A stretch of 6,499 nucleotides of DNA, taken from an uncultured Rickettsiales bacterium. Its GTDB lineage: Bacteria > Pseudomonadota > Alphaproteobacteria > Rickettsiales > Deianiraeaceae. The position numbers and the translations under genes were made by a program. The notes below the pieces were generated by a model, which saw nothing but the letters and a program-made list of their open reading frames with translations, had not been told where the DNA came from and ran no database searches. The stretch spans positions 1 through 6,499 of the forward strand of contig CALCWF010000058.1 in assembly GCA_937906355.1 (NCBI GenBank), in the 5' to 3' direction. This document shows positions 1 to 5,833 of the stretch, piece after piece; position 1 is the stretch's first letter, and each line of letters begins with the position of its first letter.

Positions 1-204
1 AATATATAAAAATATATCTTTATCTGGATTTTCTGATTCTAAAAACAACAACTGTGCAACAATTAAAGAAGCCATATTATCTTCGAACTGCGTTGATAGA
101 AATATAATTCTATCTTTCAAAAGTCTCGAATAAATATCATACGATCTCTCACCACGACCACTTCGTTCAACAACAATAGGAACCAACCCCGTCATACTTA
201 TCAT
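1..204 (-). CDS. clpP: ATP-dependent Clp protease proteolytic subunit ClpP, N-terminal 68 codons (cut by window edge)
   Basis: ClpP is the serine peptidase barrel that degrades unfolded or tagged cytoplasmic proteins fed to it by ClpX or ClpA. Only the N-terminus is present. It reads [20 protein letters not shown] at residues 8-27, followed by LLKDRIIFL, then [20 protein letters not shown] at 44-63 and IFLYI at the edge, which is the classic ClpP N-terminal handle and first strand region. The catalytic Ser, His and Asp would lie beyond the left edge. Two in-frame ATGs exist, at 204 and 195, and TAATAA lies directly upstream of the first. The family usually begins shortly before VPMVVEQ, so either start is possible; 204 gives a three-residue longer leader. 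No clear Shine-Dalgarno sequence is visible. It lies downstream of the threonine-synthase-like gene on the same strand, with a 163-base gap. Identification is firm; the start is uncertain by three codons. Confidence 0.93.
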   Translation of the reverse strand, partial: MISMTGLVPIVVERSGRGERSYDIYSRLLKDRIIFLSTQFEDNMASLIVAQLLFLESENPDKDIFLYI

Positions 205-300
205 TTATTAATCAAATACACTATATGATTAGCACTATTTTCAAAAATGCAAGAAATCTTTCACTATCGAACTAAAAATCATTCTAGCTATATCAAGATA

Positions 301-330
301 ACTATATAATATATATATAATATAGAGCAA
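301..330 (-). promoter_or_regulatory. candidate sigma70-type promoter for clpP
   Basis: On the minus strand a TTGCTC box (330-325) is followed after 18 bases by TATAGT (306-301). The -10 matches consensus at five of six bases but the -35 at only three. The spacer is an alternating TA run. It would give clpP a leader of about 90 bases. A second TATAGT at 225-220 has no -35 at a normal distance. A CTTG (253-250) followed 17 bases later by CTAATCA weakly resembles an alphaproteobacterial heat-shock promoter. All of these are pattern matches in very AT-rich DNA. Confidence 0.22.
303..324. repeat. alternating TA low-complexity tract
   Basis: An almost pure alternating T/A run interrupted by single AA steps lies between clpP and the threonine-synthase-like gene. 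It is low-complexity DNA that melts easily and fits a promoter spacer. It has no other visible function. Confidence 0.6.
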
Positions 331-354
331 AATTATACGGTTGTCTTGTATGAG

Positions 355-378
355 TTTAATCTCTCTTTTAATCTCTCT
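355..378. repeat. two perfect 12-bp tandem copies spanning a stop codon
   Basis: TTTAATCTCTCT occurs at 355-366 and again at 367-378 with no gap. On the minus strand this is AAGAGAGATTAA twice, reading Lys-Arg-Asp-stop in frame in both copies. The threonine-synthase-like protein therefore ends at the first copy, and a second in-frame stop follows 12 bases later. Confidence 0.85.
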
Positions 379-1810
379 TTTCAAGATCGCTAACAATATA
401 TCTCAAAATCTCCGTTTTGTCTCGTCCAATCTCAGTTGGAGAGTAGCGACTCATATCGTCTTCCGACCACGGATATTTAACATATTCCAAATTATATCCT
501 AATGACGAATTTACAAAATCTATATTTCTTCGAAAATCAAGTGTATTAATTATAACCATTGGTATACTTGAAATATCAAGTCCAAATTCTTCAAATGCAA
601 CATCGGTAGCCATCTTTGCGATAGCAAAATGCTGTTCGACAAAGTGTTCCGTCTTTCGAACGAACGAATAAATTGTATTACGAATATTAAATTGATTATC
701 GCACCTCGCAACGAAAAAGTCTTCTTTAAATTTATCAAGTAAATCATCACTAATTTTATACGCTCCGTTGATCTCAATTTCCTGTATTGTACGCTTCACG
801 GAACTCTGGTTAGAACCATAGAGATAAAACAGCAATCGTTCAAAATTTGTCGGTAAGCTCGAATGTATCAAGGAACAGCCAATTTCAATATTATTATCCT
901 TTCGTGCAAGTTTAGACTCCTGGATGTTGTAGAAAAAATTATTTTTCTCCGTCGCTAATATTATCTTCTTTATCGGAATTCCCATCTTCTTAGCGATATA
1001 CGCGGACATACCAAGCGTCATGTTCCCGCTTGCAACAGATATACAAAATGGTTTTGAATTACACTTCATGTATGCTTTAAAGAAAAGTGGTAAATACCCA
1101 ATTATACATAATAAGTTATATTCATTAATAAACGACATGTTTGCAAAATCGTGTAAACTCATATTGCTACTAATCTCGTAGCGAAGGTCATTGATAAAAT
1201 TTATATCTGCTGTAATTGTTGCATATCCGAAATTTTTCGCATTCGCCTTCGATAGCAAAGCCTTTATAGATGCATTATTGTTATTTTGCATCAGAATGAA
1301 ACCTTTTAAATAATCTTTATTCCTGATCGCCCAAGCTGCACTCGGACCGGACGAACTGCACGAAATGTCAATTATCGATCTCTTTTGTCCTTCTTGCTTC
1401 GCTAAATAGTTCACAATTTCAGCCGCGAAGCAATATCCGTAATCCTTACAACAACCTGTTGGTCCATAGGTCAAATTCGCAATCTCAATACCCTCTTCCA
1501 GAGTTTGCATCGAAAAATATGGATCATTACGTCTAATATCTGCACCAAAACCAGTATTAAAATCCTTGAATGCGTTTTGTGCTAATTCATGCAATGTTTG
1601 TTTCTGTATCTTCCCATTACAAAAGATGTAAGTTAATTCAGATAAGATCTGAGTATAACTCATATGCCCGAGAGTATTTATTTGCTCGTATGTCATCGGT
1701 GCAATATAGCTGGGCGTAAAGATGCCACTTTGCTTTTCCGCTACGGCGTCTATCATTGCATTTTTAAACTCACATAAAATTTTCGGATTTCTCGTACTCG
1801 AAAACAGCAT
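368..1810 (-). CDS. divergent threonine-synthase-like PLP-dependent protein
   Basis: This 480-residue protein is homologous to the E. coli/yeast class of threonine synthase (PLP fold type II), which converts O-phosphohomoserine to threonine. The N-terminus has the family's STR start (residues 5-7) and SGIFTP (28-33). GPTGCCKDYG (116-125) corresponds to GPTxAFKDFG, so Lys122 is the expected PLP Schiff-base lysine. SVASGNMT (258-265), AKKMGIPIKKIILAT (273-287) and TNFERLLFYL (321-330) align with the ThrC pattern. Other hallmark motifs are changed: ATSGDTG is SSSGPSA (152-158), the YPxGKISxxQ phosphate-contact stretch is QNNNNASIKA (175-184), SGNFG is SGNMT, and the terminal HPAKF is LDFRR (424-428). 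The start fits the family. It lies 112 bases downstream of nth. It may have altered substrate specificity or no activity, so no thrC symbol is assigned; homology is clear but function is not. Confidence 0.8.
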   Translation of the reverse strand: MLFSSTRNPKILCEFKNAMIDAVAEKQSGIFTPSYIAPMTYEQINTLGHMSYTQILSELTYIFCNGKIQKQTLHELAQNAFKDFNTGFGADIRRNDPYFSMQTLEEGIEIANLTYGPTGCCKDYGYCFAAEIVNYLAKQEGQKRSIIDISCSSSGPSAAWAIRNKDYLKGFILMQNNNNASIKALLSKANAKNFGYATITADINFINDLRYEISSNMSLHDFANMSFINEYNLLCIIGYLPLFFKAYMKCNSKPFCISVASGNMTLGMSAYIAKKMGIPIKKIILATEKNNFFYNIQESKLARKDNNIEIGCSLIHSSLPTNFERLLFYLYGSNQSSVKRTIQEIEINGAYKISDDLLDKFKEDFFVARCDNQFNIRNTIYSFVRKTEHFVEQHFAIAKMATDVAFEEFGLDISSIPMVIINTLDFRRNIDFVNSSLGYNLEYVKYPWSEDDMSRYSPTEIGRDKTEILRYIVSDLEKRD

Positions 1811-1922
1811 AAATACTCTATTAAGAGATAGCAGACTCAGTCGAAGATAATTATCAACACTCGATTATTGATTTATTGAACGGCAATTTATCTTTTATTC
1901 TCTACCAAGAGATTTCAATATT
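1811..1922. other. short intergenic spacer between nth and the threonine-synthase-like gene
   Basis: No gene is visible in these 112 bases. Three small symmetries occur: TCTCT-ACCA-AGAGA (1899-1912) just after the nth stop, the 10-bp palindrome GATAATTATC (1846-1855), and CTCT-ATTA-AGAG (1816-1827) six bases before the start codon at 1810. On the minus strand the first hairpin is followed by ATAAAAG and not by a T-run, so it is not a standard intrinsic terminator for nth. No convincing promoter was found, so read-through from nth is plausible. Confidence 0.5.
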
Positions 1923-2576
1923 TTACCGTGAACACAAATTTTTATTATATTCTTTACAAAACTGTCTCAATTTACACTGCGAACATTTTGGTTTTATCGC
2001 CTTACAATACTTTCTTCCAAATGGAATTAGTAAAGCATTTATCAAAATATGTTTTTTCGCCGGAACGTTCTGTAAAAGTTGTCTTTCTGTCTCTAAGACA
2101 TTTTTCGCATCAACCCAACCAAGTCGATTCGATACTCTAAAAACATGAGTATCAACAGCTATTGTAGGTCGTCCAAAAGCAATACTTAAAACTAAATTCG
2201 CCGTTTTTCTTCCAACGCCAGATAAAGATATCAGGTCGTTAAATGTCCTCGGCACGTTTCCGTCAAATTTACTCATCAACTGTTTACTCATTTCAACAAT
2301 ATGTTCCGCTTTTATGTTATGATAATTGATTGTCTTAATAAGATTATTTATCCCGTTAACACCTATATCGATGGCATCTTGTGGCGAACGCAAAGAAGCA
2401 AATAGCCTTTCCGTGATATTATTCACGCTCTTATCCGTTGCCTGTGCTGACAACATAATTGCAACTAATAGTTGGTAATTGTTATTACAACGCAACTCCG
2501 TCTTGGTCGTAATATCAAATTCTCGTTCTAATATCTTAAATGCTTGTAAAATACTCTTTGCAGAATTAAAGCTCAT
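1923..2576 (-). CDS. nth: endonuclease III, DNA glycosylase/AP lyase
   Basis: Nth is the bifunctional base-excision repair enzyme that removes oxidised pyrimidines and cuts the abasic site. The 217-residue length matches the family (E. coli 211). LLVAIMLSAQATDKSVN (36-52) is the conserved N-terminal helix region. The helix-hairpin-helix is LSGVGRKTAN (118-127) with catalytic Lys124, followed by TIAVDTHVFRV (138-148) with catalytic Asp142. The iron-sulfur cluster ligands are intact: Cys191, Cys198, Cys201 and Cys207 in the exact C-x6-C-x2-C-x5-C spacing. All key residues are present, so it should be active. It begins 87 bases after the ompH stop on the same strand. A purine-rich AAGAAGAG lies upstream but is better spaced for an out-of-frame ATG at 2583 that encodes five residues and overlaps this start. 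Confidence 0.97.
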   Translation of the reverse strand: MSFNSAKSILQAFKILEREFDITTKTELRCNNNYQLLVAIMLSAQATDKSVNNITERLFASLRSPQDAIDIGVNGINNLIKTINYHNIKAEHIVEMSKQLMSKFDGNVPRTFNDLISLSGVGRKTANLVLSIAFGRPTIAVDTHVFRVSNRLGWVDAKNVLETERQLLQNVPAKKHILINALLIPFGRKYCKAIKPKCSQCKLRQFCKEYNKNLCSR

Positions 2577-2663
2577 AATTCATCGGCACTCTTCTTTCAA
2601 GATAGTGGAAATGCGATTCCCGTATTCTTCAAACACAATTCGCTATTTCTATTTGAATGATAA

Positions 2664-3302
2664 CTATTTGCTATTCTTGGCTTGTTTTTCTATCATTTTG
2701 CTAACTTGATCCTTAGCTTCTTTATAGAACTTATCAAACTCAACTACTTTCGATATTTCGTTCAATTTAGCTAACACTTCGGTGGTCAAGTCGTCAAACT
2801 TGCTTTCATCTATATAAAGAGCAATGTTAACTGGAATTATCATATCATACTTGCCGGCTACCTTATTAACAGCTTTACGAATTGAAAATTGTATGTTTTG
2901 TAATGACATCATACGAGCCATCTCGAAGGCTTGTTCACATGCCTTTTCGTTCATTTGAATCTCTTGATACTTGCTCTCGAGACTCTTCGCTTTACGTTGC
3001 AACTCTTCGCCCGACAAAACAGCACGCTTGCTTTCAAGTGCCTTAAATTCATCATTAATCTCCTTTCTACGCTTCAAAATTTGACCTTGCAAATCTTTCT
3101 CTTTGTTCTTCATTTTTCTTTGTAAGTCTTTTGAAATAAGAGAGTTTTCTTCTATCTTTTGTAGATCCACTATTGCAACCTTTGTGCTCTCACTGGAACT
3201 CGAATACGCAAAACGTGATGGTAAAATCAGCATCGTAGCGACGACAAATACCTTTAACACTGAACTATTAAATAAATTACTTTTTAAATTAAAATCTCGC
3301 AT
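2664..3302 (-). CDS. ompH: OmpH/Skp family periplasmic chaperone
   Basis: Skp-like proteins are periplasmic trimers that hold unfolded outer-membrane proteins on their way to the BAM machine. The 212-residue protein has a signal peptide: a basic N-terminus (R2, K7), then a hydrophobic core VLKVFVVATMLILP (15-28), with likely cleavage near FAYS (31-34). The mature domain opens with KVAIVDLQKIEENS (41-54), the family's AxVDxQKIL-type strand. A long charged coiled-coil hairpin follows (about 57-125), and then YDMIIPVNIALYIDES (152-167), matching the family's return strand. The domain is full length. In many alphaproteobacteria ompH follows bamA; here it is the first gene of a minus-strand run leading to nth and faces a divergent MazG-like gene. 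A 19-bp palindrome ends four bases before the start codon. Confidence 0.9.
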   Translation of the reverse strand: MRDFNLKSNLFNSSVLKVFVVATMLILPSRFAYSSSSESTKVAIVDLQKIEENSLISKDLQRKMKNKEKDLQGQILKRRKEINDEFKALESKRAVLSGEELQRKAKSLESKYQEIQMNEKACEQAFEMARMMSLQNIQFSIRKAVNKVAGKYDMIIPVNIALYIDESKFDDLTTEVLAKLNEISKVVEFDKFYKEAKDQVSKMIEKQAKNSK

Positions 3303-3306
3303 ATAA

Positions 3307-3325
3307 CTACTGATTGAATCAGTAG
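3307..3325. promoter_or_regulatory. perfect 19-bp palindrome before ompH, operator-like
   Basis: CTACTGATT-G-AATCAGTAG has 9-bp arms that are exact reverse complements around one central base. It ends four bases before the ompH ATG at 3302. On the minus strand a consensus TTGACA (3345-3340) lies 14 bases upstream, so the palindrome would cover the -10 and start-site region. This is the usual position of a repressor operator. No adjacent regulator gene is visible. The one-base centre makes an RNA hairpin without loop strain unlikely, which favours a DNA-binding site. Confidence 0.6.
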
Positions 3326-3339
3326 ATGAATGATTTAAT

Positions 3340-3345
3340 TGTCAA
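3340..3345 (-). promoter_or_regulatory. consensus -35 box for ompH
   Basis: TTGACA is read on the minus strand, 37-42 bases upstream of the ompH start codon. No good TATAAT follows at 16-18 bases; the best hexamer there is ACTGAT or CTGATT inside the palindrome. The promoter may therefore be weak or activator-dependent, or this may be a chance match. Confidence 0.35.
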
Positions 3346-3366
3346 CGACCGGCTTTATAGTGCATC

Positions 3367-3395
3367 TATCTATAACGATCTAGATATTATAGATA
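3367..3395. repeat. 9-bp-arm inverted repeat in the divergent intergenic region
   Basis: TATCTATAA (3367-3375) and TTATAGATA (3387-3395) are exact reverse complements separated by 11 bases. The spacer holds a second palindrome, ATCTAGAT (3378-3385). It sits midway between ompH and the MazG-like gene, where a regulator could act on both promoters. The arms are only T/A-rich, so chance is a real possibility. Confidence 0.5.
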
Positions 3396-3403
3396 CTAAT
3401 AAG

Positions 3404-3432
3404 TTGTATCATTAATATATCATCACTATTAT
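3404..3432 (+). promoter_or_regulatory. candidate promoter for the MazG-like gene and parA
   Basis: TTGTAT (3404-3409) is followed after exactly 17 bases by TATTAT (3427-3432). The -10 matches five of six consensus bases and the -35 three of six. Transcription would start near 3440, giving a leader of about 60 bases that begins with GACA-TTCG-TGTC (3437-3448), a short possible hairpin. This is the best plus-strand promoter found upstream of 3501. Confidence 0.3.
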
Positions 3433-3500
3433 TAATGACATTCGTGTCTCATATCATTTTTGTTGTTATTTAATTTATCAAGTCAAGAACTCCATGTTCT

Positions 3501-4013
3501 ATGAAAAAAATAAGTAAATCACATCAAAATAGTAATAAAGAGACAATAAAATATAAGTATCTCGCTCTAAATAAAATGCTAAGAAACAAAGTTCCTAGTC
3601 TAACAGTTAAAGAAGGAGGAAAGCTATATTATAAAGTGCTCGATGGAAAAGAAAGAATATCTAGCTTACGCAAAAAGCTTGTCGAAGAAGCAAATGAAGT
3701 TTTGATGGCTTCAAATGATAATGAGATTCTCGAAGAAGTTGGCGACGTACTCGATGTCGTCGACGCACTCATAAAAGCAGTTAAATTAAATAAAAAAGAT
3801 ATAACAATTAGTAGAAAGGCAAAACGAAAATACAGAGGTAGTTTTTCGAAGGCAATATATGCCGACTACGTAAGAATGCCGATCGATGCTAATGCACCTT
3901 GGATAAAAAAGTATCCTGAGATTGATGAATCTCAAATAACAAAAATTATAAAATCCAAAAGATACAAAAACGTTGTATCAAAAAGTAGAAATAATAAAAC
4001 AAACCGTAAATAA
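3501..4013 (+). CDS. MazG-like nucleotide pyrophosphohydrolase (phosphoribosyl-ATP pyrophosphohydrolase-like family)
   Basis: All-alpha NTP pyrophosphohydrolases of this type hydrolyse nucleoside triphosphates to monophosphate plus pyrophosphate, often to remove damaged or surplus nucleotides. The core starts at LNKMLRNKVP (23-32), corresponding to the family's YNKLVRDKIP, and continues with YYKVLDGKE (43-51). The metal-binding signature EE-x2-E ... E-x2-D is complete: Glu62, Glu63, Glu66, Glu79 and Asp82. KYRGSFSKAIY (110-120) matches the family's KRGGFxKxI. The protein is extended: about 22 lysine-rich residues precede the core, and about 45 residues follow it, ending in a very basic tail (KSRNNKTNRK at 161-170). 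No Shine-Dalgarno sequence precedes the ATG; an ATG at 3494 is out of frame and stops quickly. It is 46 bases upstream of parA on the same strand, so cotranscription is likely. The exact substrate cannot be read from the sequence. Confidence 0.8.
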   Translation: MKKISKSHQNSNKETIKYKYLALNKMLRNKVPSLTVKEGGKLYYKVLDGKERISSLRKKLVEEANEVLMASNDNEILEEVGDVLDVVDALIKAVKLNKKDITISRKAKRKYRGSFSKAIYADYVRMPIDANAPWIKKYPEIDESQITKIIKSKRYKNVVSKSRNNKTNRK

Positions 4014-4059
4014 TAAGCTTCATTTGCTTTTAATAAAACTGCATCTCTCATATTAGAAA

Positions 4060-4866
4060 ATGGCTAGCTTTATTAACACATCGTGTTCTGGTAAAATAAT
4101 CTCTGTCCTAAATCAAAAGGGCGGCGTCGGCAAGACAACTACCGTCATAAATTTAGCAACAGCACTTGCGGCCATTGGACAAAAAATATTAGTTATAGAT
4201 CTAGATCCGCAAGGCAACGCAAGCACAGGCTTTGGTATAGAAAACAGCGAAAGAAAAAACAATATTTACAAACTCCTGATAAACGAAAAACAAAACGTCA
4301 ATGACTATATTCATGAAACAATTGTCGAAGGGCTAGATATAATTCCAGCAACAATAGATCTTGCGGCCGCCGAGAATGAACTGCATAAAACAAAAGATAG
4401 ACAATTCTGTTTGAAACGTAAAATTGAAAATAACATATCTGGCTATGACTTTATATTTATAGACTGTCCACCTTCTCTCGGCATGTTGACGGTCAACGCA
4501 TTATGTGTATCCGATACCGTCTTAATACCAATGCAATGCGAGTTTTTTGCACTAGAAGGACTATCACATCTTCTAACAACGTATAACGAAGTTCGCAAGG
4601 GACTAAATAGAAAACTAGAAATAGAAGGACTATTGCTAACAATGTATGATCCACGTAATAGACTCACACTTCAAGTAGAAGAAGATATAAGGGGTTTCCT
4701 TCAAGACAAGGTCTATCAAACCGTTATACCAAGAAATGTGAAGATATCAGAAGCTCCATCGCACGGCAAACCTGTCATAGTCTATGATATAAATTGTTCT
4801 GGTTCACGTGCCTACATAAATCTAGCAAAAGAAGTAATTAAGAAAAATAATATTATCATCAAATAA
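4060..4866 (+). CDS. parA: chromosome-partition ATPase ParA/Soj
   Basis: ParA is a deviant Walker ATPase that binds DNA non-specifically as an ATP dimer and, with ParB bound at parS, segregates the chromosome origin. The 268-residue protein has the deviant Walker A KGGVGKTT (20-27) with signature Lys20 and phosphate-binding Lys25, Walker A' DLDPQGN (47-53), Walker B FIFID (131-135) followed by CPPSLG, IPRNV (223-227) and SEAPS (230-234). All are intact and it is full length. The sequence looks alphaproteobacterial, including YDPRNRLTLQVEEDI near 196-210. Its partner parB normally follows immediately; here the next gene is a restriction-modification methyltransferase starting 36 bases later. 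parA probably shares a transcript with the MazG-like gene. No strong Shine-Dalgarno sequence is seen. Confidence 0.96.
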   Translation: MASFINTSCSGKIISVLNQKGGVGKTTTVINLATALAAIGQKILVIDLDPQGNASTGFGIENSERKNNIYKLLINEKQNVNDYIHETIVEGLDIIPATIDLAAAENELHKTKDRQFCLKRKIENNISGYDFIFIDCPPSLGMLTVNALCVSDTVLIPMQCEFFALEGLSHLLTTYNEVRKGLNRKLEIEGLLLTMYDPRNRLTLQVEEDIRGFLQDKVYQTVIPRNVKISEAPSHGKPVIVYDINCSGSRAYINLAKEVIKKNNIIIK

Positions 4867-4879
4867 CAATTACTTTCTT

Positions 4880-4906
4880 ATGAAGAGTGTTAAAAAATTT
4901 ATATGA
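4880..4906 (+). other. eight-codon ORF overlapping the methyltransferase start
   Basis: ATG at 4880 opens a reading frame encoding MKSVKKFI and stops at TGA 4904-4906. This TGA shares ATGA with the methyltransferase start at 4903, the arrangement typical of translational coupling. It could be a leader peptide, the left-over 5' end of a host gene interrupted by the cassette, or chance. No family can be recognised from eight residues. Confidence 0.25.
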
Positions 4907-5833
4907 ATTTGACTGCTATAAGTTTATTTGCCGGTGTAGGTGGAATTTGTCTTGGTTTCAAAAATAATGGCATTAAAATTATTTATGCAAATGATTTCGA
5001 TAAATATGCCTGTCAAACATATAGAGAAAACTTCAATCATTTGCTATTTGAAGGCGATATAAAAAATATTGATGCAAAAACAATTCCAGATGCTGATTTT
5101 TTACTTGGTGGCAGTCCTTGTCAGGCATCCTCAATAGCAGGTTATCAAAAAGGTTTTGAAGATGATAGAGGAAATTTATTTTTTGAATATTTAAGAATTT
5201 TGAAAGATAAAAAACCAAAAGTATTCTTTTTTGAAAATGTTAAAAATCTTGCATCACACGATAATGGTAGAACTTTTAGTATAATGTTAAACGAATTCCA
5301 AAAGGCAGGATATTTTGTAAAATACAAAGTTTTAAACGCTTGTGAGTATGGTAATATTCCACAAAATAGAGAAAGAATATACGTCGTCGGTTTTAGTAAA
5401 AAACGACAATATAACAAATTTGAATTTCCAAAAAAAATAAAACTTACAAAAACTATTCATGATATTATAGATAATAAAAAACCAGATGATAAATACTATT
5501 ATACTAATTCAAATGATAGATTTATTAAAAAAAGAAATTACAGATAAAAACACAATTTATCAATATAGAAGGGTTTATGTTAGAAAAAATAAAAGTAATT
5601 TATGCCCTACTTTAACAGCAAATATGTGGACTGGTGGTCATAATGTTCCTTTGATTTTAGATAATTATGGCATTAGAAAACTTACACCAAGAGAATGTTT
5701 TTTATTTCAAGGTTTCCCACAAGATTTTAAACTTCCAAATATAAGTGATTGTCATTTATACAAACAGGCAGGTAATAGTGTTTGTGTTCCTGTTATTGAA
5801 AGAATAGCAAAACAAATTATTAAATGTTTCTAG
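4903..5833 (+). CDS. type II DNA (cytosine-5-)methyltransferase, split by a frameshift
   Basis: This gene transfers a methyl group from S-adenosylmethionine to C5 of cytosine and would protect DNA from the convergent endonuclease. Motifs in the first frame (4903-5547) are I (SLFAGVGG, 7-14), IV (GGSPCQ, 69-74, catalytic Cys73), VI (ENV, 111-113) and VIII (QNRER, 154-158). The remainder continues in the next frame to 5833, with the target-recognition part (TLTANMWTGGHNVP), motif IX (RKLTPRECFLFQGFP) and motif X (QAGNSV). All essential motifs exist, but IX and X are out of frame with I-VIII. Removing one A from the A7 run at 5527-5533 joins them into a 309-residue protein, close to M.HhaI in length and, in the first half, in sequence. 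Motif IV has Ser where Pro or Phe is usual. GC is far below that of parA, suggesting transfer. It starts 36 bases after parA. Confidence 0.9.
5527..5533 (+). other. A7 homopolymer at the methyltransferase frameshift
   Basis: Seven consecutive A residues precede GAAATTACAG. In the upstream frame this reads Phe-Ile-Lys-Lys-Arg-Asn-Tyr-Arg-stop. With six A residues it reads Phe-Ile-Lys-Lys-Glu-Ile-Thr-Asp and stays open to 5833. It is therefore the most economical position of the indel, and a plausible site for replication or transcriptional slippage. Confidence 0.75.

Noticed and set aside
1899..1912. TCTCT-ACCA-AGAGA hairpin as a terminator for nth.
   Set aside because: The stem is only five pairs and is followed on the minus strand by ATAAAAG instead of a T-run. 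The T-rich side faces the plus strand, where no gene ends.
1876..2148. Open frames on the plus strand opposite nth.
   Set aside because: They are antisense to a firmly identified gene, contain no recognisable domain and have Cys/Phe-rich composition typical of shadow frames.
4443..4667. Minus-strand open frame inside parA.
   Set aside because: It is fully antisense to conserved ParA motifs, with no family resemblance and no start signal.
4800..4810. TGGTTCACGTG inside parA resembles the left half of a parS site.
   Set aside because: Only about 10 of 16 positions match the parS palindrome, the right half is missing, and the bases encode conserved ParA residues.
5145..5417. Minus-strand open frame inside the methyltransferase.
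   Set aside because: It lies opposite conserved methyltransferase motifs VI and VIII and arises from their base composition.
5527..5533. Programmed ribosomal frameshifting as the favoured explanation.
   Set aside because: A +1 (or -2) shift is needed, and no known +1 signal (slow codon or stop at the slip point) is visible. Polymerase slippage, mutation or sequencing error are simpler for an A7 run.
5486..5833. Treating the second methyltransferase frame as an independent gene starting at 5486.
   Set aside because: It contains only the recognition region and motifs IX-X, its first codons overlap the first frame, and it joins the first half precisely at the A7 run. It is the displaced 3' half of one gene.
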